A DNA stretch of 64,000 bases from an uncultured Mycobacteriaceae bacterium (GCA_902826815.1 CADEGF010000026.1:25738-89737), one strand, 5' to 3'. Positions 51,949 to 60,214 are shown, numbered from the stretch's first letter. Made by a program: numbers and translations. The notes: a model not told the origin generated them from the sequence alone.

Positions 51949-52745
51949 CCCGTGTCGGCTTCGTCGGCGCCGGGCGGATGGGCGCACCGATGGTGCGGCG
52001 GCTCGTCGAGGCGGGCCACGAAGTAAGCGCGCTCGGCCGCACACCCGAAAAGTGCGGCGCGGTGCAGGATTTGGGTGCACGCGCCGTCACCAATCTGCCA
52101 GCAGTCGCCGAGGGGGCCGAGGTCGTCGTTGTCTGTGTGTTCACCGACGAACAGGTGCGGCAGGCCTGTCTTGACGACGGCCTGGTCGCCGCCATACCGA
52201 CCGATGCCGTGCTTGTCCTGCACACCACCGGAAGCCCGCGCACGGCCGAGACGATCGCCGCCCGCGGGGTCCAGGTGATCGACGCGCCGGTCAGCGGAGG
52301 TCCGCACGACATCGCCGCCGGTCGGGTGACACTGTTCGTCGGTGGCGACGACGACGCGGTGGCGCGCACGCGGCCGCTTCTGGGCGCCTACGGTGACCCG
52401 GTCCTGCACGTCGGCGGTATGGGCGCAGGCCAACTGGTGAAGCTGGTCAACAACGCACTCTTCGCGGCGCAGATCGGAGTTGTCACCGAGGGCGTGCGAC
52501 TCGGCGGCCTGCTCGGTGTCTCCGAGCCCGCGCTGCTCGAGGCACTGACGCACGGCAGCGCGGACAGCCGTGCGCTGGGCAATATCGCGAGGGCGGGCTC
52601 CGCGGCGGCCTTCGTCGACGCCGTCGGCGGCTTCATCGGCAAGGACGTCGCGGTGGTCCGGCGGGCGCTCGCGGAACTGGGCGGGGATCTCGGCGCGCTG
52701 GACGGTGTCGTCGAAGCAGGCCTGACAATGAGACACATCCCTTGA
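51945..52745 (+). CDS. 3-Hydroxyisobutyrate dehydrogenase-like oxidoreductase (tandem paralogue)
   Basis: A 266-residue paralogue of the previous enzyme: GFVGAGRMGAPM, DAPVSGGPHDIAAG and Lys166 in GAGQLVKLVNN. The two are clearly distinct in the C-terminal half, so they may take different substrates or form a heteromer. The stop codon lies in the loop of the terminator-like hairpin at 52727-52762. Confidence 0.93.
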   Translation: MTRVGFVGAGRMGAPMVRRLVEAGHEVSALGRTPEKCGAVQDLGARAVTNLPAVAEGAEVVVVCVFTDEQVRQACLDDGLVAAIPTDAVLVLHTTGSPRTAETIAARGVQVIDAPVSGGPHDIAAGRVTLFVGGDDDAVARTRPLLGAYGDPVLHVGGMGAGQLVKLVNNALFAAQIGVVTEGVRLGGLLGVSEPALLEALTHGSADSRALGNIARAGSAAAFVDAVGGFIGKDVAVVRRALAELGGDLGALDGVVEAGLTMRHIP

Positions 52746-52762
52746 ATGTCTCATTCTCTTTT
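52727..52762 (+). terminator. Terminator-like hairpin
   Basis: Perfect 9-bp arms AATGAGACA (52727-52735) and TGTCTCATT (52747-52755) with an 11-nt loop, followed by CTCTTTTA. The stem is AT-rich and includes the end of the hydroxyisobutyrate-dehydrogenase gene. It probably ends the 47024-52745 operon before the P450 gene; an operator is the alternative. Confidence 0.55.
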
Positions 52763-52849
52763 ATGAAAACACCATTACCGATAGGGTTACAGGCCAACAG
52801 CCATTCGTAACGGAGACCGAACCGTTCGCACAGCTCAGGAGCCATTTTA

Positions 52850-54061
52850 ATGACCCAGGCGAAGCTCGATTTTGACCCGTTCTCTCTCGACTTCTTCAAC
52901 GGGGCCTACGAGACGTACCGCCGGATGCGCGACGAGGCGCCGGTCTACTACAACGAAGAACACGACTTCTATGCGTTGAGCAGGCACGAGGACGTCGCGC
53001 CTGGGTTCAAGGACTTCGAGACGTACTCATCGAAATACGGCATCGACCTCGCCTCGATCAGGAACGGTCTGCCGACGAACGCGGGCCCTCGAATGATCAT
53101 CTTCATGGATCCGCCCGAGCACCGGAACATGCGCAGCCTGCTGAACAAGGTGTTCACGCCGCGGGCGATCATGGCGCAGAAAGCCAACGTGGCCGACAAG
53201 ATCGACAAATATCTCGGCCGCCTCGATCCGAACGGCTTCGACGCCGTCCAGGAGTTCACCGCACCATTCCCCGTCGAGGTCATCACCACCATGCTCGGGG
53301 TGCCCGAGGACCAGGCTCAGCAGGTGCGCCATTGGATCGACGAATCGTTGACCCGCGAGGTCGGCGAGGTCGCGATCGGCGAGAAGGCGATGCAGGCGAA
53401 TGTCGAACAGGCGATGTTCTATTTCGACCTGGTGGCCAAACGGAGAGCCGATCCGAAGGACGACCTCTTCACCAAGTTGGTGCACGCCGAGCTCGAACGC
53501 GAGAGCGGCGACTTGGATAAGCTTGACGACCTCGAAATCGCCGCATTCGCAAGCCTTCTCGGCGGGGCGGGCGCCGAGACGGTGACCAAACTGGTCGGCA
53601 ACGCGGTGTATGTGTTCGCGAAGAATCCCGACCAATGGCAGGCGTTGCAGGAGGACCGCAGCAAGATCGGAGCAGCGGTCGAGGAGCTGCTTCGCTACGA
53701 AGCACCGTCCCAGTACCAGGTGCGCCGCGCAATGGTTGACGTGCACCTACACGGCACCACCATCCCCGAGGGCAGCCCGGTCTTCCTGATGGGCGGCTCG
53801 GCGAACCGCGACGAGCGCGCATGGACCGACGCCGACAAATTCGACATCGACCGCGACCGCACCCAGGCGCAGAACCTCGGTCTGGGGTACGGCATTCACA
53901 GCTGCCTCGGCGCAGCACTGGCACGTCTGGAAAGCACGATCGCGCTGGAGCGACTGCTCGATTTCATGCCGCGATACGAGGTCGATTTCGACAACTGCAC
54001 CCGCGTGCAGATGCAGAATGTGATCGGCTGGAAGAACGTACCCGTGAAGGTTTTGAAGTGA
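52850..54061 (+). CDS. Cytochrome P450
   Basis: A 403-residue soluble bacterial P450: I-helix LLGGAGAETVTKL, ExxR in EELLRYE, haem loop LGYGIHSCLGAALARLE with axial Cys352. ATG at 52850 follows AGGAG. Its GTGA stop overlaps the start of its ferredoxin. It is independent of the preceding operon, with about 100 bp upstream. The haem loop starts LGYG instead of FGxG, a substitution that still keeps the Gly and Cys. Confidence 0.95.
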   Translation: MTQAKLDFDPFSLDFFNGAYETYRRMRDEAPVYYNEEHDFYALSRHEDVAPGFKDFETYSSKYGIDLASIRNGLPTNAGPRMIIFMDPPEHRNMRSLLNKVFTPRAIMAQKANVADKIDKYLGRLDPNGFDAVQEFTAPFPVEVITTMLGVPEDQAQQVRHWIDESLTREVGEVAIGEKAMQANVEQAMFYFDLVAKRRADPKDDLFTKLVHAELERESGDLDKLDDLEIAAFASLLGGAGAETVTKLVGNAVYVFAKNPDQWQALQEDRSKIGAAVEELLRYEAPSQYQVRRAMVDVHLHGTTIPEGSPVFLMGGSANRDERAWTDADKFDIDRDRTQAQNLGLGYGIHSCLGAALARLESTIALERLLDFMPRYEVDFDNCTRVQMQNVIGWKNVPVKVLK

Positions 54062-54258
54062 CACAGAGAATCGAAGTCGACTTCGGCTTGTGTGAGAGCA
54101 ATGGGATCTGCATGGGCATCATCCCCGAGGTGTTCGATCTCGACGACCAGGACTACCTGCATGTCCTGCAGGACGAGGTGACGCCGGAGAACGAGGACCA
54201 GATCCGCGAATCGGTCCGGCAGTGCCCGCGCCAGGCCATCGCCATTCGCGACGAGTGA
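54058..54258 (+). CDS. Small 3Fe-4S-type ferredoxin
   Basis: A 66-residue ferredoxin starting at GTG 54058, overlapping the P450 stop. Ligands: Cys in FGLCESNGIC (12 and 18) and QCPRQAI. It is the probable redox partner of the preceding P450. Confidence 0.92.
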   Translation: MTQRIEVDFGLCESNGICMGIIPEVFDLDDQDYLHVLQDEVTPENEDQIRESVRQCPRQAIAIRDE

Positions 54259-54266
54259 CGCAGTAG

Positions 54267-54630
54267 ATGCGATTCGTCTTCTTGCACGGCGGATTTCATG
54301 CCGCCTGGTGTTGGGACCACACGATCACCGAACTGCGGCAACTGGGCCATGACGGCGTCGCCGTCGACCTACCGGGCCACGGCGCGCTGGTCGACCAGGA
54401 GTCGACGCTTGCCAACCGGCGGGACGCGATCGTCGCCGCCATCGCGCCGGGCGACGTCCTCGTCGGGCACTCCGGTGGCGGGTTCGACGCCACACTCGCC
54501 GCCGACGCCGTCCCCGAGCACGTCAGCCACATCACCTACCTCGCCGCCGCGCTGCCACGGGAAGGACGCACCTATCCCCAGGCCATGGCGATGCGCGACG
54601 AAGCCGACAGCCCCGCTGGTCCCTCACTAA
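54267..54630 (+). pseudogene. Truncated alpha/beta hydrolase (first ~120 codons)
   Basis: ATG at 54267 starts a good alpha/beta-hydrolase N-terminus: FVFLHGGFHAAWCW (oxyanion), AVDLPGHG, and the nucleophile loop LVGHSGGGFDATLAA. After about residue 121 (DEADSPAGPS) the homology stops at a palindromic element (54634-54697), and the convergent DUF1330 gene begins at once. The cap and the Asp/His of the triad are missing, so the enzyme must be inactive. An open frame continues to 54959 but only as antisense to the next gene. Confidence 0.75.
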
Positions 54631-54633
54631 TTT

Positions 54634-54697
54634 CCCGTGAGCAGACGCTAAAACCCCCAATTCGCACTAATTTTGGGGGCTTTCACGTCTGCTCGCC
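54634..54697. repeat. Palindromic element that truncates the hydrolase gene
   Basis: Outer arms GAGCAGACG (54639-54647) and CGTCTGCTC (54686-54694) are perfect; inner arms AAACCCCCAA (54651-54660) and TTTTGGGGG (54671-54679) continue the stem around TTCGCACTAA. I have the impression of having met near-identical sequence between genes in other mycobacteria. It could end transcription from both sides. Its junction coincides with loss of hydrolase homology. Confidence 0.7.
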
Positions 54698-54705
54698 GGA
54701 GAAAA

Positions 54706-54993
54706 TCAGCCCAGGCCGGTCAGGATGGCGCCGTTGCAGTCGGCGGCCTTCTGCCGAAGCTTGGCGGCCTCCTGATAGGCGTCGGAGTTGTACCACTCGC
54801 GGGCGGCGTCGGGCGACTCGAACTCGAGGAGAACGGTCTGGGTCCCGTGCCACTCCCCCTCGATCTGCTCGGCGCTCGGGTCGAACGCGAGGATCGTCGC
54901 GCCCGCCATCGCCTTGCTGGCGAGCTTGGCGTACTCCCCCATCCCGGCGGGATCCTTGACGTCCTCGGTGATGACTACATAGCCCTTGGGCAC
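54706..54993 (-). CDS. DUF1330 family protein
   Basis: A 95-residue dimeric alpha/beta-barrel-type protein (MPKGYVVITEDVKDPAGMGEY..., TVLLEFESPDAAREWYNSDAYQEA), the standard length and motif of DUF1330. Function is unknown for the family; members occur beside catabolic oxygenases. It lies 16 nt downstream of a ferredoxin gene on the same strand and probably ends that transcript. Confidence 0.93.
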   Translation of the reverse strand: MPKGYVVITEDVKDPAGMGEYAKLASKAMAGATILAFDPSAEQIEGEWHGTQTVLLEFESPDAAREWYNSDAYQEAAKLRQKAADCNGAILTGLG

Positions 54994-55009
54994 TCGAATC
55001 TCCTCATTC

Positions 55010-55204
55010 TCAGTCGATTTCGTGGATCGCTTTTTCGGGGCAGTTCGCTATGGCGTCGCGGGCTGCGGATTCGAGTTCGGGTGGAACCTCTTCGGGGTCC
55101 GCTACCGCCCATCCGTCCTCATTGAGATCGAAGATTTCAGGGCACATCGTCAGGCACATGCCGTGGCCTGCGCATCGATCTTCATCAACAGTCACCTTCA
55201 TCAC
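55010..55204 (-). CDS. Small 3Fe-4S-type ferredoxin
   Basis: A 64-residue ferredoxin with RCAGHGMCLTMCPEIF and NCPEKAI: Cys10 and Cys16 as ligands, an extra Cys20, and the distal Cys near residue 55. The sequence is close to P450 partner ferredoxins. Its ATG overlaps the P450 stop by 4 bp. Confidence 0.92.
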   Translation of the reverse strand: MMKVTVDEDRCAGHGMCLTMCPEIFDLNEDGWAVADPEEVPPELESAARDAIANCPEKAIHEID

Positions 55205-56496
55205 TGACCACCGTCCACCAGGTCGAATTCGAGATGCAGTTCGGTCAGCCCGCGCAGGATGTAGGTCGGAATGTATTGGTAGCGACGGCTTCCGGCGGGA
55301 CCGTGGTGTGCCTCGCTGATCCGGATATCGGTGGTCCGGTCCAACAGCCGTTCCAACCCGACCCGGGTCTCAGCGCGTGCCAGCGGCGCACCGGGGCAGC
55401 TGTGGATACCGCGGCCGAATGCGAGGTGCTGGCGCGCGTTCTTGCGTTCGGGGTCGAACGTGTCGGGATCTTCGAACCGGCGCGGATCGCGGTTGGCGGC
55501 GCCGTTCACCACCATCACCGTGCAACCCGCGGCCAGGGCTTCCTCGCCGACCGTGGTCGGTGTCCGCGACAGCCGGAAGTCGCCCTTGACCGGGCTCTCG
55601 ATGCGCAGGCACTCCTCGATGAAGTTCGGCAGCAGGCTGCGGTCGCTGCGCAGCTTCTGTTGGATATCGGGTTGGTCCCCGAGGACCTTCAACGCCGTGG
55701 ACAGCAGCCGCACCGTCGTCTCCTGGCCAGCCGAGAAGACGTTGGTGGCCACGCGCACGACATCGCCGACTTCCGGCATGGTGCCGTCGGGGAACGTCGC
55801 GGTGGCCAGCCCGGTAAGCACATCGTCACGGGGTTCACGGCGCCGGTCCTCGACATAGGTCGCGAACACGTCGTACAGGTACTCCAGGGGAGTCTTGGCC
55901 AGCGTCTTGTCCGCATTCCCCAGCCCGCTGCCGTGGGTGCCACGCGCCAATCGATCGAGGAGCTCGGGGCGGTCGTCCTCGGGCACACCAAGAAGGTCGG
56001 CGATGACGCGCAGCGTGAACGGGCCTGCGAAGCCCTTGATGAACTCGCCTTCACCTGGGGCCAGGAAGTCGTCGAGGATGTCGTCGGCAAGCTGCCACAT
56101 CGCGTCCTCGTTCTCCTTGAGGCGCTTCGGCGTGATCAGCCGCATCAGTAGTGCGCGGTGGTTGGTGTGCGTCGGCGGGTCCAGGGTCGGCAGCTGATCG
56201 CTGAACGGAATCTCGTCGCGATGCTTGACGATCAGGTCGGTGACGTCTGAGTTTTCCAGACCTTCCAGGGAAACTGGGAAGCCAGGGAACGGACCCGTCA
56301 CCGAGACACACGACGAAAACGTGTCGGCGTCGTTGTAGACGTCGACGGCCTCCTGCCAGCCCGTCACCATGGTGACGCCGTAGTGGTCTTCGCGGCTGAC
56401 CGGGCACTTGTTGCGAAGCGCCTCGTAGAACCGGTACGGGTCATCCGTCAGACGACCGTCCCGGAAAAAGTCGACCGAGGTGAGGTCCTCCGTCAT
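55201..56496 (-). CDS. Cytochrome P450
   Basis: A 431-residue P450 with I-helix FSAGQETTVRLL, ExxR in EECLRIE, and haem loop AFGRGIHSCPGAPLAR with axial Cys367. It is the third P450-ferredoxin pair of the window. A perfect GAGAAT-GTG-ATTCTC repeat stands 30 bp before the ATG, so it probably belongs to the same regulon as the acyl-CoA dehydrogenase operon at 42706. Confidence 0.95.
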   Translation of the reverse strand: MTEDLTSVDFFRDGRLTDDPYRFYEALRNKCPVSREDHYGVTMVTGWQEAVDVYNDADTFSSCVSVTGPFPGFPVSLEGLENSDVTDLIVKHRDEIPFSDQLPTLDPPTHTNHRALLMRLITPKRLKENEDAMWQLADDILDDFLAPGEGEFIKGFAGPFTLRVIADLLGVPEDDRPELLDRLARGTHGSGLGNADKTLAKTPLEYLYDVFATYVEDRRREPRDDVLTGLATATFPDGTMPEVGDVVRVATNVFSAGQETTVRLLSTALKVLGDQPDIQQKLRSDRSLLPNFIEECLRIESPVKGDFRLSRTPTTVGEEALAAGCTVMVVNGAANRDPRRFEDPDTFDPERKNARQHLAFGRGIHSCPGAPLARAETRVGLERLLDRTTDIRISEAHHGPAGSRRYQYIPTYILRGLTELHLEFDLVDGGQ

Positions 56497-56526
56497 GCGC
56501 CCTCCGTTTCGACGATCTCAGCACGC

Positions 56527-56541
56527 GAGAATGTGATTCTC
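56527..56541. promoter_or_regulatory. Perfect inverted repeat GAGAAT-GTG-ATTCTC, candidate operator
   Basis: It lies 30 bp upstream of the P450 start, in the gap behind the TauD-type gene, with the same half-sites as the repeat at 42741. Position over the likely core promoter suggests repression. Confidence 0.65.
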
Positions 56542-56621
56542 ATATGTGGCTATTAGATTTCCATAGTGGCTGCCCTGCGTCAACGAGGACGCTGAGCACT
56601 CGCCCAGCAGGATAGCCGGGC

Positions 56622-57467
56622 CTACCGGATCGGTTCGTCACCCAGCACGGTGGTTCGCAGCATTTCCCGAGGTGAGCTGGGGTCGTAAGCGGCCGCCCGA
56701 TGCAGGACGCCGCGGTTGTCCCATATGACGGTGTCCCCGACCGACCACGTGTGGCTGTACACCTTGTCTGCAACGGTGGCGCGGTCGAGCAGGTCCGCAA
56801 GCAGTGCGACGCCCTCATCGCGATCCATCCCGACGACGTAGTCGGCCGACGCGCCGAGAACCAGCGACCTGCGACCGCTGCGGTGCGTCCACACCAGCGG
56901 ATGCGTGTGGGTCCGCCGTGATCGCCACTTGGCGAGAACCTCCGGTGACGGGTTCGGCGTGACCCGGCGCTGGGAGGCCTCCAAGGAGTGCACGACGCGC
57001 ATCGACGCGAACCGCTGCTTCTCCGCGTCGGTCAATGCGTCGTATGCCGCGTAGGAGCTCGCGAACTCGGTCTCACCGCCGGAATCGGCGACCTGTTTGG
57101 CCGACAGCACCGTGGCCATCTGCGGGAACGTGTCCTCGATCGGGGTGCAGCCGTCGATGTGCCAGTCGAAGGTCGCGCGCAGATAGTCCGCCGAGGCGTT
57201 CTTCGCCTTGTCCAGCGTGACGGGATAGATGCCGGCCACGGGATGGTGACCGTCGGCGGAGTGGTCGATGTCGCCGAGCCTGCGGCAGAACTCCACCTGC
57301 GCTTCCGGTTTCAGGCCGAGCCCTGGAAAGACCAGTACGCCGTTGTCCTCGAGCGCCTCGAGCACTGCAGCGCCGAGCGCGTCGTCGCCTGCGAGCCTGT
57401 CGGAGTCGACACCGAGCACCTCGGCGCCGACCGAATCGGTGAGCTTGTTGATCGTCAACACACTCAT
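56622..57467 (-). CDS. TauD/TfdA family 2-oxoglutarate-dependent dioxygenase
   Basis: A 281-residue non-haem iron dioxygenase. The iron triad is His103/Asp105 (FDWHIDGC) and His256 (NRGVLHRAA), and Arg267 (SPREMLR) binds 2-oxoglutarate. It would hydroxylate an unactivated carbon, coupled to succinate formation. Its ATG overlaps the stop of the small helical protein (ATGA), and it is the last gene of the ferredoxin-SDR-Rieske-small protein-dioxygenase operon. Confidence 0.95.
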   Translation of the reverse strand: MSVLTINKLTDSVGAEVLGVDSDRLAGDDALGAAVLEALEDNGVLVFPGLGLKPEAQVEFCRRLGDIDHSADGHHPVAGIYPVTLDKAKNASADYLRATFDWHIDGCTPIEDTFPQMATVLSAKQVADSGGETEFASSYAAYDALTDAEKQRFASMRVVHSLEASQRRVTPNPSPEVLAKWRSRRTHTHPLVWTHRSGRRSLVLGASADYVVGMDRDEGVALLADLLDRATVADKVYSHTWSVGDTVIWDNRGVLHRAAAYDPSSPREMLRTTVLGDEPIR

Positions 57468-57805
57468 GGCACGGGCGCTCCTATTCGGTCGATCACGGCG
57501 TCAGCGGAATCGGTTGGCTTCTGCTGGCCGAACACCTCGATGGCCATCGAGACCATGATCATCGAGTAGATGAGGTGCAGAAGGTTGAGCGCGTCGTCGG
57601 GGATGCCATCGAGCGGGAACTTGTCGCAATAGTCGATCGCCTCCTCGAAACGGGGAGTGAACGTGTCGTAGAAATCCCGGAGCTCGGGCATCGGAGTGGA
57701 TAGCCGGGCCTGCCAACGCTCGGGTTCGGTCGGCAGACACCACTTTTCGGCGAACCGCTCGAGTTCGGCGAAGGCACTAGGAAGGCGTTTGTCGGACATG
57801 GTCAC
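57464..57805 (-). CDS. Small helical protein encoded with a Rieske oxygenase (copy 1)
   Basis: A 113-residue protein of unknown function. Conserved blocks shared with the copy at 61924: WCLPTE (22-27), FYD-x3-TPR-x-EEAI-x-YCDKFPLD (45-66), LNL-x-HL-x-YSMIMVS (74-86). The C-terminal part looks like an amphipathic or hydrophobic helix. It is translationally coupled at both ends (4-bp overlaps with the Rieske gene and the dioxygenase). The same arrangement occurs at the second Rieske gene, so a partner or small-subunit role is inferred. No known family recognised. Confidence 0.85.
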   Translation of the reverse strand: MTMSDKRLPSAFAELERFAEKWCLPTEPERWQARLSTPMPELRDFYDTFTPRFEEAIDYCDKFPLDGIPDDALNLLHLIYSMIMVSMAIEVFGQQKPTDSADAVIDRIGAPVP

Positions 57806-59061
57806 ACCTGCACCGGGATGCGCTCGCGCTTGTAGTCCTGGACCCAGTCGACAGCCACCTTGTGCAGGTGGCGCACCAGGATCTCCTGGTCGTTGAGTGG
57901 GTAGTCGTCGACGATGCCGTACTCCAGCGCCGCCTGCGTGCCGCCCAGCATGCCTGCGTCCTGCAGTGCGAACTCCTTGAGCACCACCGAGGCGACCTCA
58001 TGTTCGATGCGCTCGCGGACACTGCTTGCGGGATGGAATGCGTTGTACGCCTCGAACTTATGGGTGTTGTGCGATGTCGGCCAGTACCGGTACAGCAGGT
58101 ACCACCCGTGGTAGATGAGGATCTCGAGGTTCGGGAAGATCTGAAAGTTGGTGATACCCCACGGTTCGATCCCGCCCGGGTTGAGGCCCGCTGACTGGTG
58201 TGTCTCCGGCGTCCGCCAAGGTCCTACCAGCCCGCTGCGGGTGACCCGTTCAACCGGATACATGAACTCGGGATCGAGCAGCCATCGTCGGGTGCCGGCC
58301 GTCGACACCAAGCGATGCGGTCCGTCGATCTGAAAGTGCCCGCACTCGAAGGTGGCATTCGGTTGACGCACAGCCGTCGGCACCTGCTGGCTGTGCAGCG
58401 ACGGTACGTGGTAGTACTCCTGGAACGCGTCGGCGAAGATCTTCCAGTTGCTGTTGTTGTGAGCGACGAAATCGTAACGCTCGGTCATCAATTCGAAGGG
58501 ATAGTCGTCGAGCGCGGTGATCATCGGCCCGAGGAACTCGCGCAGGCTCTGCCGAGGATCCGGATCGAGGTTGATGAAGATGAAGCCGTTCCAGATGTCG
58601 CAGTTGACCGGCCGCAGTCCGTATTGCGACGTATCGAGGTCGAAGAACTCGCCGGGTTGCTGGACAAAGGTCAATGCGCCTTCGAGGTCATAGCGCCAGC
58701 CGTGGTACTTGCAGGTGAACTGCCTGCAGGCGCCTGCCACCTCCCCATTGGGAAAGTCATTCCACACCAGCTTGTTTCCGCGATGGCGGCAGACGTTGTA
58801 GAAGGCACGGATCTTCTGGTCCTTGCCCTTGACGACGATCACCGACGTCTTGGCGGCGTCGATCTCCTTGGTGAAATAGCTTCCTACGCGCGGAAGTTCC
58901 TCCACCCGGCCGACGTTCAGCCAGGCGCGTTTGAAGATGGCCTCGCGCTCGAGTTCGTAGAACTCCGGCGACGTCGAGTCTGAAAACGAGACGGGGCCAG
59001 TGCCCAGCTCCGGGTAATGCTCGGTCCAGCTGCCTTCCGCGGGCTTCGGCCACTTAGCCAT
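57802..59061 (-). CDS. Rieske non-haem iron oxygenase, alpha subunit (copy 1)
   Basis: A 419-residue ring-hydroxylating oxygenase alpha subunit. Rieske ligands: Cys91/His93 (CRHRGNKLVW) and Cys117/His120 (CKYHGWRYD). Catalytic iron is bound by Asp211, His218 and His223 in DAFQEYYHVPSLH, with a late acidic residue presumably completing the triad. No beta-subunit gene is present; instead the small helical protein overlaps its stop. Close paralogue at 62268 with the same ligand numbering. It probably hydroxylates or demethylates a polycyclic or aromatic acid. Confidence 0.95.
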   Translation of the reverse strand: MAKWPKPAEGSWTEHYPELGTGPVSFSDSTSPEFYELEREAIFKRAWLNVGRVEELPRVGSYFTKEIDAAKTSVIVVKGKDQKIRAFYNVCRHRGNKLVWNDFPNGEVAGACRQFTCKYHGWRYDLEGALTFVQQPGEFFDLDTSQYGLRPVNCDIWNGFIFINLDPDPRQSLREFLGPMITALDDYPFELMTERYDFVAHNNSNWKIFADAFQEYYHVPSLHSQQVPTAVRQPNATFECGHFQIDGPHRLVSTAGTRRWLLDPEFMYPVERVTRSGLVGPWRTPETHQSAGLNPGGIEPWGITNFQIFPNLEILIYHGWYLLYRYWPTSHNTHKFEAYNAFHPASSVRERIEHEVASVVLKEFALQDAGMLGGTQAALEYGIVDDYPLNDQEILVRHLHKVAVDWVQDYKRERIPVQV

Positions 59062-59106
59062 CCGGATCCCCTTTTGTGCTCCTCACGTGCGCGCCTCCCT
59101 GACGAT

Positions 59107-59865
59107 TCACAGCACCTGCCCTCCGTTGACGCCCAGGACCTGCCCGGTGATGAAACCGGCCTGCTCTGAGCACAGGAATCCGACGGCCGCGGCGATGTCC
59201 TCGCCGGTACCGAGGTGCCCGACCGGAATGCTCGCGGCCATCTGCTCATTCGACGGCAGGTGGCCCGCAGCCTGTCCCTGATGCTGCATCGGTGTCTCGA
59301 TACCCGAGGGCGGGACGTTGTTGACGGTGATGCCCAACGGACCATATTCGCGGGCAAGCGATTTCGTCAGGGACAGCAGCGCGCCCTTGCTGGCCGCATA
59401 GTGCGCCATCTTCGGCGAGCCACGTTGCGCACTCGACGACGAGATCATCACGATGCGACCCCAGCCCGCATCCAGCATGTCGGGCACCGCGACCTGACAG
59501 CAGTGGAAGGTTCCGGTCAGGTTCACCGCGATCAGGCGTTCCCATGCCTCGAGGGTGATCTCCGCGAACGGCGCGAAGTCCACCAGTCCTGCACTGGTGA
59601 CCAAGACGTGCACGGGGCCGAGCTCGGTACGAATCTTGGCGAACGCCTCCTCGACGGCTCCGCGGTCGCTGACGTCAGCGGTGACCGCCAGTGCCGTCAC
59701 ACCCTCGGCCCCCAGGTTTTCACAAACCCTCTGTGCGGCTTGGGCGTCGAGGTCGAGGACGGCGACCTTGTGCCCGCGCCGTCCCAGCTCGTGGCAGATC
59801 GCTTCACCCATACCCGACGCTCCGCCGGTCACCACCGCCACTCGGCTTGTGTCTTCAGAAGTCAT
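59107..59865 (-). CDS. Short-chain dehydrogenase/reductase
   Basis: A 252-residue classical SDR with GGASGMG, SAGLVD, the serine loop MISSSSAQRGSP and YAASK. The overall pattern is close to the SDR at 6806 (both have SSSAQ, PPxGI/FIDTPM-like region and VNGG at the end). It overlaps the ferredoxin stop by 11 bp and precedes the Rieske gene by 45 nt, so it may oxidise the Rieske product. Confidence 0.93.
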   Translation of the reverse strand: MTSEDTSRVAVVTGGASGMGEAICHELGRRGHKVAVLDLDAQAAQRVCENLGAEGVTALAVTADVSDRGAVEEAFAKIRTELGPVHVLVTSAGLVDFAPFAEITLEAWERLIAVNLTGTFHCCQVAVPDMLDAGWGRIVMISSSSAQRGSPKMAHYAASKGALLSLTKSLAREYGPLGITVNNVPPSGIETPMQHQGQAAGHLPSNEQMAASIPVGHLGTGEDIAAAVGFLCSEQAGFITGQVLGVNGGQVL

Positions 59866-60169
59866 AGGTCACCCGCACGATCTGACTGGTCGGCAGCGCC
59901 TGGCAGGTCAGCACGTATCCCTCCGCGACCTCGTCGTCGGAGAGCGCGTCGTTGTTCACCATCCGTGCGCTGCCCCCGAGCACCAGCCCCATACACGTTC
60001 CGCACGAGCCGGTCTCACACGAATACGGGGCCTGCAGCGCCTGCGAGCGCGCCACCTGAAGCAATGTTTCGCCCGCGCGGTACTTCGCCGTCGTGGTCTT
60101 TCCGTCGAGCTCGATGACGACCTCTTCGGTCGCGGCGACGGCAACGTCGGCCCTGGTTTGTTCACTCAT
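59855..60169 (-). CDS. Plant-type [2Fe-2S] ferredoxin
   Basis: A 104-residue ferredoxin with ligands Cys51, Cys56, Cys59 (CETGSCGTC) and Cys89, as in the ferredoxin domain of KshB-like reductases, but without the FAD/NAD reductase domains. It probably receives electrons from a reductase encoded elsewhere and feeds the Rieske oxygenases. ATG at 60169 (MSEQTRADVA) is chosen; an in-frame start 18 nt upstream would run into the operator. It leads the operon running to 56622. Confidence 0.9.
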   Translation of the reverse strand: MSEQTRADVAVAATEEVVIELDGKTTTAKYRAGETLLQVARSQALQAPYSCETGSCGTCMGLVLGGSARMVNNDALSDDEVAEGYVLTCQALPTSQIVRVTYDF

Positions 60170-60184
60170 CGACAACAACATTAT

Positions 60185-60214
60185 CAAGTACTTGTCATTC
60201 CTATCAACTACTTG
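60185..60214. promoter_or_regulatory. Two CAAGTACTTG-type operator sites
   Basis: CAAGTACTTG (60185-60194, perfect palindrome) and CAACTACTTG (60205-60214) are 20 bp apart, centre to centre, just upstream of the ferredoxin operon and touching the MarR stop. The exact reverse complement of the second site recurs at 63594, before the other Rieske operon. The sequence also resembles the published KstR2 motif (CAAG-N2-CTTG core). Confidence 0.7.

Noticed and set aside
54640-54959. Extension of the truncated hydrolase frame past the palindrome
   Set aside because: The residues become Arg/Ser/Pro rich and antisense to DUF1330; no hydrolase motif remains.
60185-60214. Assigning the CAAGTACTTG sites outright to KstR2
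   Set aside because: The core is similar, but no kstR2 gene is in the window and a MarR gene is adjacent, so the binder is left open.
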